A stretch of 64,000 bases of DNA, from positions 32,628,296 through 32,692,295 of the forward strand of contig OY747703.1 in NCBI GenBank assembly GCA_963556495.2, given 5' to 3'. Every line of letters begins with the position of its first letter. Position 1 is the stretch's first letter. The stretch is from Valencia hispanica. Taxonomy: Eukaryota > Chordata > Actinopteri > Cyprinodontiformes > Valenciidae. Below the pieces are notes generated by a model. It saw only the letters and a list, made by a program, of their open reading frames with translations. It made no database searches and was not told where the DNA came from. Of this stretch, positions 11,090-22,892 are shown piece by piece. The translations under genes were made by a program, and so were the position numbers.

Positions 11090-11620
11090 TTCAATCACCT
11101 GAAGAACATTTGTAGGATTAAAGGACTAATGTCACAACCAGATCTTGAAAAAGTCATCCATGTGTTCTTCTATACTCTGATTGATTACTCCAACAATGTC
11201 CTCACAGCTCTGCCTAAAAAGTTAATTAGATTGCTGCAGCTGATCAAGAAAACTGATGCTCGCATTCTCACTAGAAAAGGAAAGTAGAGCATGTCACCCC
11301 AGTTCTTACTCTCCTTACACTGGCACCCTGTAGCTCAGATAATAGACTTCAACATACCTTTACTTGTCAATAAATCATTGAATGGCTTAGCACCAAAGTA
11401 TGTTGAAGATCTGTTGTTATTATACCATCCCCTCAGACCACTCAGGTCTACAAACTCTAGTCTACTAATCATCCCCAGAATTAGAACCAGGCATGGAGAA
11501 ACAGCTTTTAGTTTCCTCTTATCTGAAACAAACTTCCAGACCACTGCAAAGCTGCTGAAACACCCAAAGGACTTTGAAGTGTGTTATACAAATAAACTTG
11601 CCTTGCCTTGCCTTACAACC
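11090..11620 (+). pseudogene. L2-type LINE 3' fragment ending in CCTTG repeats
   Basis: Plus-strand frames give HLKNICRIKGLMSQ, DLEKVIHVF, LTALPKKLIRLLQL and IEWLSTK, the C-terminal part of the L2 reverse transcriptase ORF also seen at 52.0-52.5 kb. The fragment ends with a short (CCTTG)n tail at about 11596-11616, the 3' terminus typical of this subfamily. Stops and frame changes are frequent. Rex1 sequence begins directly after the tail. Confidence 0.7.
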
Positions 11621-11635
11621 TTCCACAACAGCTGC

Positions 11636-11860
11636 TAGTCATCTACTACTCTGCCATTATTTGGTTTGTCCTGTGTTCATCCATCACTGTGTGGTTGGGT
11701 TCATCCACAAAACAGGACATGCCCAGACTGCAACAAGCAATCAGGTCTGTAGAGACGATCATCGATCCTGACCTTCCCTTTATCCAGGACCTTTACAGGG
11801 CAGCTAACATCTCTGCAGACCCCACACATCCTGGACACTAGTTGTTTGGACTTTTACCTT
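11636..11860 (+). pseudogene. Rex1-type LINE reverse transcriptase C-terminal fragment
   Basis: The translation LLVIYYSAIIW, SITVWLGSSTKQD, LPFIQDLYRAA and DPTHPGH aligns in order with the C-terminal part of the complete Rex1 ORF at 1459-4245. It stops after HPGH and lacks the rest and the tail. It is a short dead piece abutting the L2 tail. Confidence 0.7.
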
Positions 11861-12214
11861 CAGGTATATTTGCAAAGTAGCACACTATAGCGCAGTAGAC
11901 AGTTTCTACTCCCGGGGTACCACAACAAGAAGACAAGCGCAATCCATCTGTGTATGCTGAGCAGAGCCAAGTCTGTTTATTTCCGGGAGTTTCACCTCGT
12001 CTGCCTGACATCATGCATCCATTTCCTGTTTGTCTTTTTCTTGGACTTTCTTTTGGCAATTACTGCTACAGCGCCACCACACGCAAGGGGGATATACAAC
12101 ATGTAAAAGGTTTAGTTCGTTTGTCAAAAGTGCAATGTGAACAGGAACCGCACCAGCGCAAAGTTGCAACAATGTTGCAAAATTGCCGGGTCCAGCGGAC
12201 TAACAGGTGTGAAA

Positions 12215-12216
<2 letters not shown>
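11861..12216. other. No recognisable feature
   Basis: Unique-looking sequence of mixed composition between the Rex1 fragment and the AT microsatellite. No coding motif or terminal repeat was recognised. Confidence 0.4.

Positions 12217-12267
<51 letters not shown>
12217..12267. repeat. (AT)n microsatellite
   Basis: About 25 uninterrupted AT dinucleotides. Confidence 0.95.
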
Positions 12268-12271
<4 letters not shown>

Positions 12272-13839
12272 TTTTATAACCTTTTTATTTCCCACAACAT
12301 TTTGTAAATTTACCTTTAAAATGCTTCTCACTGAGAAAAAGGTGGATAAAAGTCAAATTCCTTGTTAATAGCTGATTCTGATTCTGGCTACTCACAATTA
12401 CCCCACACACTGACTGACACTGAAAAGCTTTTTTAGAAATTTGAAATTTGCCACCTGAATCACAACCTTATTCACATGTCATGGAAAATAAGAATTAGGC
12501 AGCATTGATGCTGTTGGTTTACCTCTTCAGGAGTCAATTTGGTTTGGCCCTGCTGGTCTGTCAGGAGCTGACACTCTGAAAGACAGTCTGACAGCGTTTT
12601 ACACTGAAGCAGTTCTCTGTTTGTGCTGGAGTTTTCCCACCTGCAATCATTCCATCTTCTCCACCATCTTGCTTCGCACCCTCTGAGGTTTGGAGGCTCA
12701 GAGCTGTTTAAACATAGGTGGATAACTTTTCCTTTCTGTTATGTAGAGCCTGAGGTCTCTGACGGAGGCTGGGGATCCTAGTCCTTCCTGACAGTTCCAA
12801 CACTTTTTTTGGTCTGTCTACTGGTTTAGTTGTTTAACGTTTGCTCTCAGCTTTAAAATCTACCTTCTTCTGAGTGAAACTGTTGTTGCAAAAAAACATC
12901 AGGTGACTGACCCAGTCCAAATTTCTGTTAGTGCTGTGACTTATTGTCTCTTCTATCAAATGTAAGATGGACCAGATGTTTGTGTTCATGTTTTACATGT
13001 GGAGCATATTTCAGGAACAAACTGGTATTGTGGCATTACTGTAAGTTGAGCCAGGAACACAAGCTATACGGAGGGAGGCAGTTGGATAAGAACTAAAGGT
13101 GATGCTGCAGGTAGACCATTAAATCCAGTAACAAGAAGCCAAGAAGGCAGGAAACAAACTTGCTACAGTGTGGAGCAAAACACAGGAACAAGCTGTGAGA
13201 AACTAGAACAAAGGAAATGTGGAAGTGTATGTACAGAGGAAGGGAAACGGCCAAACACATAATTAGTATGTTAGCTGTTGATTGTCATGACCTGGCTCGT
13301 GAAATGAAATTAAGTAAACCAAAGGAATTTATGAAACATAGGAAGGAACCATTAAACACAAACAGAAACTGTTAAAGAAAACCCATGAAAATAAGATCTA
13401 CAAAATATAAAGTACTTACAGTCAATTATAATCTGATTTTTTTTTGTGTGTGAATATATGTTTTCAATTTCATATTTTTTCATGTTCATGTTCTACAATT
13501 AGGTGTACAATAACAGAGAAATATATAACAGTCATCAGCCTATGGACATCAAATCAAAATGTCAAATCAAATTAATTTTAGCTGAATCATAAATCTCACA
13601 TTGGCATTTACTTTTTTACAACTGTACTTTTAAACAGTGTTTCTGTGCAGTACTGAAAGGTCTTGAAGGAAACTTGCTTGTATATACTCTCCATTCTGAA
13701 TTGTGGAAGAAATAAAGTATAGAAAAATGTTTGGTTTTCCAGACTTGCAGATCTGTTGGACTTTGGGTTTTTGCTTTATAATTGCAATAATTAATCTGAT
13801 CCTCCTATGTTTGAATTAGTGAATATTTTGGTTCTGTTA
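12268..13839. other. No recognisable feature
   Basis: No coding motif, inverted ends or tandem repeat was recognised. Confidence 0.4.
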
Positions 13840-14125
13840 CTTTATTGTCAGCTCCTCTGTTGTCCTCAGCCTAATATTTCTGGTTCGTTCCGAGTTTTGT
13901 TCATTAAAAAGAAATGTTTCACCCCACTCCTGTCTTACAAGTCTCTGCATTTGGGTCTCTAAGCTGTAAAACAGACCGCTACAAGACAGCCTTACTTCCC
14001 TCTTATCTTACCTCCATCGGCTTCTACAACAACTCTTTAGAGAACCTTGGATAATATGAGGTAATACAGCATTTAATTTCTCTTTGGGACCTCTTTGGGA
14101 TCCATAAAGTTTTTTTAATTTGATT
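13840..14125 (+). repeat. Possible LTR end and LINE tail fragments
   Basis: The stretch around 13860-13975 (gttcattaaaaag, then gtctctgcatttgggtct) resembles the 3' end of fish Gypsy-type LTRs; the LTRs at 60.4 and 62.9 kb end with a similar gcatttgggtcc block. About 14095-14125 (ctctttgggatccataaag) resembles the end of a Rex1-type LINE tail. Both are short and degenerate. Confidence 0.25.
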
Positions 14126-15345
14126 TAAAATCCATAATAGTTCAACTAAACAGAACATTTTAACTTTAAAGGAGTTTAAACTGTGATCACCTAATAATAA
14201 TGCTAAGAATATTTATATAGTCTGAAATCTGGAGCATCCTCCATTTACAAAGTTCAATTCTAAATGGTCCAAAGTAAAAACAGGTTAAGGTTCGGAGTAA
14301 TATCACGCATTGCCAGAGCACTTTCAGGCTCATGAAAAAAATCATGATTATAGTAATACGGATAAGATAATACATATAAAAGTATGTAAAACATGTTAAT
14401 ATGCTTAAGAGAAAGATAAATCCCCTGTCTCCAGTCTCCCCATCACTTTTGAGTTCTCCCATCATTGGTGTTGTCTTGGTTTGTCTATTTGGCTCTTGTA
14501 TTAATGCCATAAATGGTTAATGAGCATATAAGGTGAAGCAAGGCTTTACTTATTTCATTTATTATGTTTTCAATGATGAACTGTTACTGACCTGTTTTGC
14601 TTCTATCTATATTTTAATAGGTAGCCTAATAGTTAATTATGATAATTGGAATTCAGACCTTTTCTAATTCATTATCTATAACACAATGTTAAAATAATTA
14701 AATGTTACCAGTTCACATGCCTAATGATGATGCTGGTGCTGCAGCTACAGCTCCTGCAGGCTCCTTTCTATATGTCATCTCTCCTACCTTTTACAAAATA
14801 ATTATGTCCAAATTAAGTGTGCAAAGTTTTACTATTATAAACTAATACTACAAAATACAAACTAAATATCCTTATGTAAGTAATTGGGTTACAGCCATTC
14901 ATGATGCATCAAGAGTATTACAAAAGTATCTACTTGGTTATCACAAAAAAATTCAATTCAAATAACTGTGAGCAATTTCCATGTTTGACTGGAACACCTC
15001 TGCTGCTGCTGGCTCCTACTCTGTCCGTAGCTCATTTTTGCTTCTTTCTACAACCTTATTAAATCCAGTCAATGTGTGCATCAAACTAACAGAAAAACAA
15101 GTCACAAATATAGAAGTACAATAATGTAATACAAACAAGCAGACAATAAAACCAAATCAACAAGTTCAATAACAAGAATGGCAGAATTCAGCCTTCCTGT
15201 TTAAAGCAGCAGTTCTCAAATAGGGAATACTGTCTGCAGGGGGTACTTAAAGAACTTATCAGAGCTATAAAATAATTTTAAAAAATCAACAGAAAGGAAC
15301 AAAATAAATCTAATTTTATAGCCAACATTGCTATTTTATATACTT
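14126..15345. other. No recognisable feature (AT-rich)
   Basis: AT-rich sequence up to the left end of the hAT-like element. A 107-codon minus-strand frame at 14187-14510 shows no domain and is treated as chance. Confidence 0.4.
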
Positions 15346-15353
15346 CAGAGATG

Positions 15354-18300
15354 CTCACAAGTCTCTGAGCTACAGTCCAAGTCAAGTCTCAAGTCTCTGA
15401 GCTACAGTCCAAGTCAAGTCTCAAGTCTCTGAGCTAGAGTCCAAGTCAAGTCTCAAGTCTCTGAGCTAGAGTCCAAGTCAAGTCTCAAGTCTCTGAGCTA
15501 GAGTCCAAGTCAAGTCTCTGAGCTACAGTCCAAGTCAAGTCTCAAGTCTCTGAGCTAGAGTCCAAGTCAAGTCTCTGAGCTAGAGTCCAAGTCAAGTCTC
15601 AAGTCTCTGAGCTAGAGTCCAAGTCAAGTCTCAAGTCTTTGAGCTACAGTCCAAGTCAAGTCTCAAGTCTTTGAGCTACAGTCCATTCAAGTCTCAAGTC
15701 TCTGAGCTACAGTCCAAGTCAAGTCTCAAGTCTCTGAGCTAGAGTCCAAGTCAAGTCTCAAGTCTCTGAGCTACAGTCCAAGTCAAGTCTCAAGTCTCTG
15801 AGCTACAGTCCAAGTCAAGTCTCAAGTCTCTGAGCTAGAGTCCAAGTCAAGTCTCAAGTCTCTGAGCTACAGTCCAAGTCAAGTCTCAAGTCTCTGAGCT
15901 AGAGTGCAAGTCAAGTCTAAAGTCTTTGAGCTACAGTCCAAGTCAAGTCTCAAGTCTCTGAGCTAGAGTCCAAGTCAAGTCTAAAGTCTTTGAGCTAGAG
16001 TCCAAGTCAAGTCTCTGAGCTAGAGTCCAAGTCAAGTCTCAAGTCTCTGAGCTAGAGTCCAAGTCAAGTCTCAAATCTTTGAGCTACAGTCCAAGTCAAG
16101 TCTCAAGTCTCTGAGCTACAGTCCAAGTCAAGTCTCAAGTCTCTGAGCTAGAGTCCAAGTCAAGTCTCAAGTCTCTGAGCTACAGTCCAAGTCAAGTCTC
16201 AAGTCTCTGAGCTACAGTCCAAGTCAAGTCTCAAGTCTCTGAGATAGAGTCCAAGTCAAGTCTAAAGTCTTTGAGCTACAGTCCAAGTCAAGTCTCAAGT
16301 CTCTGAGCTAGAGTCCAAGTCAAGTCTCAAGTCTTTGAGCTACAGTCCAAGTCAAGTCTCAAGTCTCTGAGCTACAGTCCAAGTCCAGTCTCAAGTCTCT
16401 GAGCTAGAGTCCAAGTCAAGTCTCAAATCTTTGAGCTACAGTCCAAGTCAAGTCTCAAGTCTCTGAGCTACAGTCCAAGTCAAGTCTCAAGTCTCTGAGC
16501 TACAGTCCAAGTCAAGTCTCAAGTCTCTGAGATAGAGTCCAAGTCAAGTCTAAAGTCTTTGAGCTACAGTCCAAGTCAAGTCTCAAGTCTCTGAGCTAGA
16601 GTCCAAGTCAAGTCTAAAGTCTTTGAGCTAGAGTCCAAGTCAGGTCTCTGAGCTAGAGTCCTAGTCAAGTCTCAAGTCTCTGAGCTAGAGTCCAAGTCAA
16701 GTCTCAAATCTTTGAGCTACAGTCCAAGTCAAGTCTCAAGTCTCTGAGCTACAGTCCAAGTCAAGTCTCAAGTCTCTGAGCTAGAGTCCAAGTCAAGTCT
16801 CAAGTCTCTGAGCTACAGTCCAAGTCAAGTCTCAAGTCTCTGAGCTACAGTCCAAGTCAAGTCTCAAGTCTCTGAGATAGAGTCCAAGTCAAGTCTCAAG
16901 TCTCTGAGCTAAAGTCCAAGTCAAGTCTCAAATCTTTGAGCTACAGTCCAAGTCAAGTCTCAAGTCTCTGAGCTACAGTCCAAGTCAAGTCTCAAGTCTC
17001 TGAGCTAGAGTCCAAGTCAAGTCTCAAGTCTCTGAGCTAGAGTCCAAGTCAAGTCTCAAGTCTCTGAGCTAGAGTCCAAGTCAAGTCTCAAGTCTCTGAG
17101 CTAGAGTCCAAGTCAAGTCTCAAGTCTCTGAGCTAGAGTCCAAGTCAAGTCTCAAGTCTCTGAGCTAAAGTCCAAGTCAAGTCTCAAATCTTTGAGCTAC
17201 AGTCCAAGTCAAGTCTCAAGTCTCTGAGCTAAAGTCCAAGTCAAGTCTCAAATCTTTGAGCTACAGTCCAAGTCAAGTCTCAAGTCTCTGAGCTAGAGTC
17301 CAAGTCAAGTCTCAAGTCTCTGAGCTACAGTCCAAGTCAAGTCTCAAGTCTCTGAGCTACAGTCCAAGTCAAGTCTCAAGTCTCTGAGCTAGAGTCCAAG
17401 TCAAGTCTCAAATCTTTGAGCTACAGTCCAAGTCAAGTCTCAAGTCTCTGAGCTAGAGTCCAAGTCAAGTCTCAAGTCTCTGAGCTAGAGTCCAAGTCAA
17501 GTCTCAAGTCTCTGAGCTACAGTCCAAGTCAAGTCTCAAGTCTCTGAGCTACAGTCCAAGTCAAGTCTCAAGTCTCTGAGCTAGAGTCCAAGTCAAGTCT
17601 CAAGTCTCTGAGCTACAGTCCAAGTCAAGTCTCAAGTCTCTGAGCTAGAGTGCAAGTCAAGTCTAAAGTCTTTGAGCTACAGTCCAAGTCAAGTCTCAAG
17701 TCTCTGAGCTAGAGTCCAAGTCAAGTCTAAAGTCTTTGAGCTAGAGTCCAAGTCAAGTCTCTGAGCTAGAGTCCAAGTCAAGTCTCAAGTCTCTGAGCTA
17801 GAGTCCAAGTCAAGTCTCAAATCTTTGAGCTACAGTCCAAGTCAAGTCTCAAGTCTCTGAGCTACAGTCCAAGTCAAGTCTCAAGTCTCTGAGCTAGAGT
17901 CCAAGTCAAGTCTCAAGTCTCTGAGCTACAGTCCAAGTCAAGTCTCAAGTCTCTGAGCTACAGTCCAAGTCAAGTCTCAAGTCTCTGAGCTAGAGTCCAA
18001 GTCAAGTCTCAAGTCTCTGAGCTAAAGTCCAAGTCAAGTCTCAAATCTTTGAGCTACAGTCCAAGTCAAGTCTCAAGTCTCTGAGCTACAGTCCAAGTCA
18101 AGTCTCAAGTCTCTGAGCTAGAGTCCAAGTCAAGTCTCAAGTCTCTGAGCTAGAGTCCAAGTCAAGTCTCAAGTCTCTGAGCTAGAGTCCAAGTCAAGTC
18201 TCAAGTCTCTGAGCTAGAGTCCAAGTCAAGTCTCAAGTCTCTGAGCTAGAGTCCAAGTCAAGTCTCAAGTCTCTGAGCTAAAGTCCAAGTCAAGTCTCAA

Positions 18301-20066
18301 ATCTTTGAGCTACAGTCCAAGTCAAGTCTCAAGTCTCTGAGCTAAAGTCCAAGTCAAGTCTCAAATCTTTGAGCTACAGTCCAAGTCAAGTCTCAAGTCT
18401 CTGAGCTACAGTCCAAGTCAAGTCTCAAGTCTCTGAGCTAGAGTCCAAGTCAAGTCTCAAGTCTCTGAGCTAAAGTCCAAGTCAAGTCTCAAGTCTTTGA
18501 GCTACAGTCCAAGTCAAGTCTCAAGTCTCTGAGCTAGAGTCCAAGTCAAGTCTCAAGTCTTTGAGCTACAGTCCAAGTCAAGTCTCAAGTCTCTGAGCTA
18601 GAGTCCAAGTCAAGTCTCAAGTCTTTGAGCTACAGTCCAAGTCAAGTCTCTAGTCTTTGAACTAGAGTCCAAGTCAAGTCTCAAGTCTCTGAGCTAGAGT
18701 CCAAGTCAAGTCTCAAGTCTTTGAGCTACAGTCCAAGTCAAGTCTCAAGTCTTTGACCTACAGTCCATTCAAGTCTCAAGTCTCTGAGCTAGAGTCCAAG
18801 TCAAGTCTCAAGTCTTTGAGCTACAGTCCAAGTCAAGTCTCAAGTCTCTGAGCTAGAGTCCAAGTCAAGTCTCAAGTCTTTGAGCTACAGTCCAAGTCAA
18901 GTCTCAAGTCTCTGAGCTAGAGTCCAAGTCAAGTCTCAAGTCTCTGAGCTAAAGTCCAAGTCAAGTCTCAAATCTTTGAGCTACAGTCCAAGTCAAGTCT
19001 CAAGTCTCTGAGCTACAGTCCAAGTCAAGTCTCAAGTCTCTGAGCTAGAGTCCAAGTCAAGTCTCAAGTCTCTGAGCTAGAGTCCAAGTCAAGTCTCAAG
19101 TCTCTGAGCTAGAGTCCAAGTCAAGTCTCAAGTCTCTGAGCTAGAGTCCAAGTCAAGTCTCAAGTCTCTGAGCTAAAGTCCAAGTCAAGTCTCAAATCTT
19201 TGAGCTACAGTCCAAGTCAAGTCTCAAATCTCTGAGCTAAAGTCCAAGTCAAGTCTCAAATCTTTGAGCTACAGTCCAAGTCAAGTCTCAAGTCTCTGAG
19301 CTACAGTCCAAGTCAAGTCTCAAGTCTCTGAGCTAGAGTCCAAGTCAAGTCTCAAGTCTCTGAGCTAAAGTCCAAGTCAAGTCTCAAGTCTTTGAGCTAC
19401 AGTCCAAGTCAAGTCTCAAGTCTCTGAGCTAGAGTCCAAGTCAAGTCTCAAGTCTTTGAGCTACAGTCCAAGTCAAGTCTCAAGTCTCTGAGCTAGAGTC
19501 CAAGTCAAGTCTCAAGTCTTTGAGCTACAGTCCAAGTCAAGTCTCTAGTCTTTGAACTAGAGTCCAAGTCAAGTCTCAAGTCTCTGAGCTAGAGTCCAAG
19601 TCAAGTCTCAAGTCTTTGAGCTACAGTCCAAGTCAAGTCTCAAGTCTTTGAGCTACAGTCCATTCAAGTCTCAAGTCTCTGAGCTAGAGTCCAAGTCAAG
19701 TCTCAAGTCTTTGAGCTACAGTCCAAGTCAAGTCTCAAGTCTCTGAGCTACAGTCCAAGTCCAGTCTCAAGTCTCTGAGCTAGAGTCCAAGTCAAGTCTC
19801 TAGTCTTTGAGCTAGAGTCCAAGTCAAGTCTCAAGTCTTTGAGCTACAGTCCAAGTCAAGTCTCAAGTCTCTGAGCTAGATTCCAAGTCAAGTCTCAAGT
19901 CTTTGAGCTACAGTCCAAGTCAAGTCTCAAGTCTTTGAGCTACAGTCCAAGTCAAGTCTCAAGTCTCTGAGCTAGAGTCCAAGTCAAGTCTCAAGTCTTT
20001 GAGCTAGAGTCCAAGTCAAGTCTCAAGTCTTTGAGCTAGAGTCCAAGTCAAGTCTCAAGTCTCTTT
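15354..20066. repeat. About 4.7-kb minisatellite of a 32-bp unit with higher-order repeats
   Basis: About 145 head-to-tail copies of a 32-bp unit containing agtccaagtcaagtct followed by caagtctctgagcta. Units vary at a few fixed positions: the base after gcta is C, G or A; ctctgag alternates with ctttgag; tctcaag alternates with tctcaaa or tctaaag; a few units are about 7 bases shorter. Rare variants recur at set distances, which shows block duplication: the ctaaagtctttgagctagag variant is at 15981, 16614 and 17727 (steps of 633 and 1113), and the tctctagtctttgaacta variant is at 18647 and 19542 (895). The unit length is not a multiple of 3 and contains stops, so it does not encode protein. 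The unit shares gtctcaagtcaagtct with the right end of the host element. Confidence 0.95.
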
Positions 20067-21000
20067 ATTATATTAAGTCTCCGGTTAAAAGTATTGCATC
20101 ATCACCTACAGCGACCCATCCAACACTGCATAGCTATATATAAGGAACTAAAAGCATGTAATATGTTATTATGACTCCTTTATCTATTAGCATACAGTAT
20201 CAGCTTTGATTTTGATATATAATTAGTTTTGCAACATGACCAAAACACCAAGAACGCTTTACTCTTAAGTTAATATCTGTATTTTGCCTTGTAGCATGAA
20301 CACGCAGTACAGTACAGACCAAAAATTAAGAAAGAGGGTTGGGGATTCCTAAAGGGACAGCCTAATTCCTAAAGGTTAATACGTTTTTAAAAAGTTAATA
20401 ATTGTTTACACAGACTGTATTAGCCTACATTAATTTTAACACCCTATATTTTACCACAAACTTGCGACTATAGTTAACTTTCTAAAGAAGGCGCAATCGC
20501 TTGTTTGCTAAGGGTCGGGACCTGCAGTAACATCAACACACTGAAACTATTGTATTCAGAATATAAAATATTTTATAGCACTTTTTAATCTGTGATTGTG
20601 TGTTAAACGTTTTCACGAGATACCAACCTTTCGCCAGCCGTCTTCTCTGCACCAAATAGGCCACGCCTTCCACAGGTGATCCAGACAGACGTGCTGTGCA
20701 GGGAGGGGAGGGGCTGTTTGCGTGTGTAAGAGAGAGAGAGAGAGCGAGAGAGACGAAGAGAGAGCAGAGAACACGCTGCATGTTTTAAATATCGTAAAAA
20801 ATAAAAATGAAGCACAATATGTGAAGGTCGGTGTTGAATCTGGCGGTTGGAGTTGAATCTGTGGCGGTCTGAGTTTCATCTGTGACACACGCCACAGATT
20901 TGTCTATGTGTGGGAAACACTGACGTGGGCAGGTTATAGGTAACGGAGGGACAGGAATAACAGCGAGCTCATCAGCTGTTTCCTAAAAATAAACATTGTT
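20067..21000. other. Unique internal part of the satellite-carrying element
   Basis: No transposase is recognisable. A GA-rich microsatellite lies at about 20727-20765. Minus-strand frames of 70 to 91 codons overlapping it are low-complexity and not credible. Confidence 0.4.
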
Positions 21001-21094
21001 CACGAGTCCCGCAGCTCGAGTCCGAGTCGAGTCTGAAGTCTTTCGAGGAGGAGTCTCAAGTCAAGTCTGAAGTCACTTTGTGCGAGTCGGAGTC

Positions 21095-21352
21095 TCAAAC
21101 TTGAGTCCCCATCTCTGGTGGGATTGCATCATTCTTCAACGTCAACTTGCTTACTAATCCACTGTCAAATAAACTTTTGCTCTGAGAGCAATCTTCTGTG
21201 AAATGGCCGGCACAAACGAAGCAAATCTTGGGAGGAGGGTTGTTTCCGAAAATGAATTTCAACCATTTTTGACAAACGGCCTCATTTTTTGGAAGACTAA
21301 AAAAAGGGCAGTCGTCCTGGCATCCAAAGATACATTTTATCCAAGAAGGCAT
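21095..21352 (-). pseudogene. THAP-domain exon, truncated at the hAT-like end
   Basis: ATG at 21352 opens an 85-codon frame with the C2CH pattern of a THAP zinc finger: KCIFGC near the start, LPKNEAVCQKWLKFI, then CFVCAGHF and a C-terminal KLTLKNDAIPP. THAP domains bind DNA in P-element-like transposases and in host THAP proteins. The order of Cys, Trp, Cys and His and the closing AIPP fit the family. Coding similarity stops exactly where the hAT-like end begins (21117), and the last residues are read from that end. No continuation was found left of 15346. It could be the first exon of a THAP-type transposase or gene cut by insertion. Confidence 0.6.
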
Positions 21353-21829
21353 TGTGCAAATTGGAAAAGTAAATAGCTATGTAGTAGTAATATCCTCAAG
21401 TGCTAGCTGATTGCTGTTGACCTGCTGCTTTTCTGCTCAGGGAGTGGGGGAGGGAGGGCTTTGGAGAGACGTGGGTAGTGATCAAAATGTCTGGGCGTTG
21501 CTGGGGGGTGAGGGCGTACCTCAGAGAATTCAGGCGTTCAGCGCCCAAAATGCGGCCGCGAGAGTTTCCAAAGATTACTCAAAAATACATAAATTACCAT
21601 AAGAAACCCTTTAGGCATGCTTTTTAAGGAGGAAATTACATAATGGGATGAAAAGCTTAAAAAAGTTGTTTTACATGCCACCCCCCCCCCCCTTTAGTTA
21701 TTTAGTTAATTTTGTATTAGTAATTTTTAATGAATTTCGTTATTCCAGTTACTTAAGGATAACTAGTTTGCTACCAACAGGCCAGCTAAAGAAAGTTATG
21801 CATAAGCCAGCGTTTGCCTTTGCCATAAG
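21353..21829. other. No recognisable feature
   Basis: Upstream side of the THAP exon on the minus strand. It contains a G-rich stretch at about 21440-21530 and a 12-base C run at 21680-21691. No other feature was recognised. Confidence 0.4.
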
Positions 21830-22075
21830 GGGTGACTGTGGCTCAGGAGTTAGGAGTTATTTTGCCCTTGGGCAAAATACTTCACCCTTCTTCCAACTGG
21901 TGGTGGTCAGAGGGCTTGGCGGCACCAGTGTTCGACAGCCTCGCTTCTGTCAGTGTGTCCCAGGGCAGCTGTGGCTACAATGCAGCTGAAATGACTGAAT
22001 GTAGTGTGAAGCACTTTTGGGTCCTTAAGGACTAAATAAAGCGCTATACAAGTACAGACCATTTACCATTTTGTG
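21830..22075 (+). repeat. tRNA-derived fish SINE with deleted B box
   Basis: The head gtgactgtggctcaggag is an A-box-like start. It is followed by the SINE body ttgcccttgggcaaaatac, tggtggtggtcagaggg and cagggcagctgtggctac, and by the tail aataaagcgctatacaag plus ccatttaccatt. The stretch that normally carries the B box (ggttcgatcc) is missing between head and body, so this copy should lack an intact internal RNA polymerase III promoter. Confidence 0.7.
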
Positions 22076-22346
22076 AATCATTCCACTTTACAAAGAGTAT
22101 ATCTTACATTTGGTCTCTCTCTTGAAAATGCTAGAGTTGCAACTATTTTTCTATGATCCATTGGTTTCTGTTAGTCTTAAAAATATTGCTAATTGTAAAA
22201 TATCGTCCGGTTTTTTGCTTGTACAAAGCAGCCTGTTAAAAGAGGTTGAGGGGCTGTGTGCAGCCGTTGTAGCGACATACTGGCTATGGCAAGCCTTAGT
22301 ATGGCAAGGGGTTAACATACACCTTGGGGTTTAATAGACACGTTTC

Positions 22347-22892
22347 CACTATCGGAACTTCAGGGTAATTTATTCAGATCATTTTCTGACAGGGTAATCT
22401 GTCGGCCCACTCCTCTCAGCCACTGTGTCTCCATACACAATTGGCCCTTTAAGGAATTAGTTAAAGACATCCCCATATCACACTGTTTCAGCAGCGAGTA
22501 GTGTCAATGATAGGCACAAAAAGGCGCCCAGCCCAGAGCAGCAGAAATAACAAGAAATCAACATGGAAGAAGCAACATTGTTGCTGTGTTTCTGTTTCCG
22601 TATCTGTTTGCTGTTGTTATAAACTGCTTCGCCAGCAACTCTGCCTATTTTTACAAAGCCAGTTGTTTGGCGACGTCTGCTCGTTTCTCACTGAATTACA
22701 ACCAATCAGCACGACTCAACCATAGCTCCCACTGAGTGACTGAATCTGGCCATTCAGAGTACATACCCTCAAACTGGTACTCCGTTGGTTCCTGAAATGG
22801 CCTGAAAATGGCCCTGTTGTCCCGGCCTGATGAAGTGGAGACACGCGCATACCTGGAAGGTCTGGTCAAATTACCCTGAAGTTCTGATAGTG
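22347..22892. mobile_element. 546-bp inverted-repeat DNA element (MITE)
   Basis: Inverted ends cactatcggaacttcaggg (22347) and the near-complement at 22868-22892 pair over 25 bp with one mismatch. A solo left end of the same family is at 11018. Internally an ATG at 22563 starts a 19-codon frame (MEEATLLLCF), possibly the remains of the first exon of a Harbinger-type protein, but this is weak. No transposase is present. Confidence 0.65.

Larger units (their letters stand above)
15346..21117. mobile_element. 5.8-kb non-autonomous hAT-like element expanded by an internal satellite
   Basis: The left end begins cagagatgctcacaagtc at 15346. The right end, reverse complemented from 21117, begins cagagatggggactcaag. 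The shared CAGAGATG start, and a right subterminal region full of GAGTC/AAGTC motifs (21010-21105), match the ends of a common fish hAT-type element. Between the ends lie the 32-bp tandem array (15354-20066) and about 1 kb of unique sequence with no transposase. No matching 8-bp target duplication was found (atatactt on the left, gtgggatt on the right). The inverted repeat is short and the left end degenerate, so the two ends could also belong to different copies. Confidence 0.5.

Noticed and set aside
15354..20066. CRISPR-like array of direct repeats
   Set aside because: The units are contiguous without unique spacers, the period is 32 bp throughout, and the surroundings are eukaryotic mobile elements. 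It is a minisatellite.
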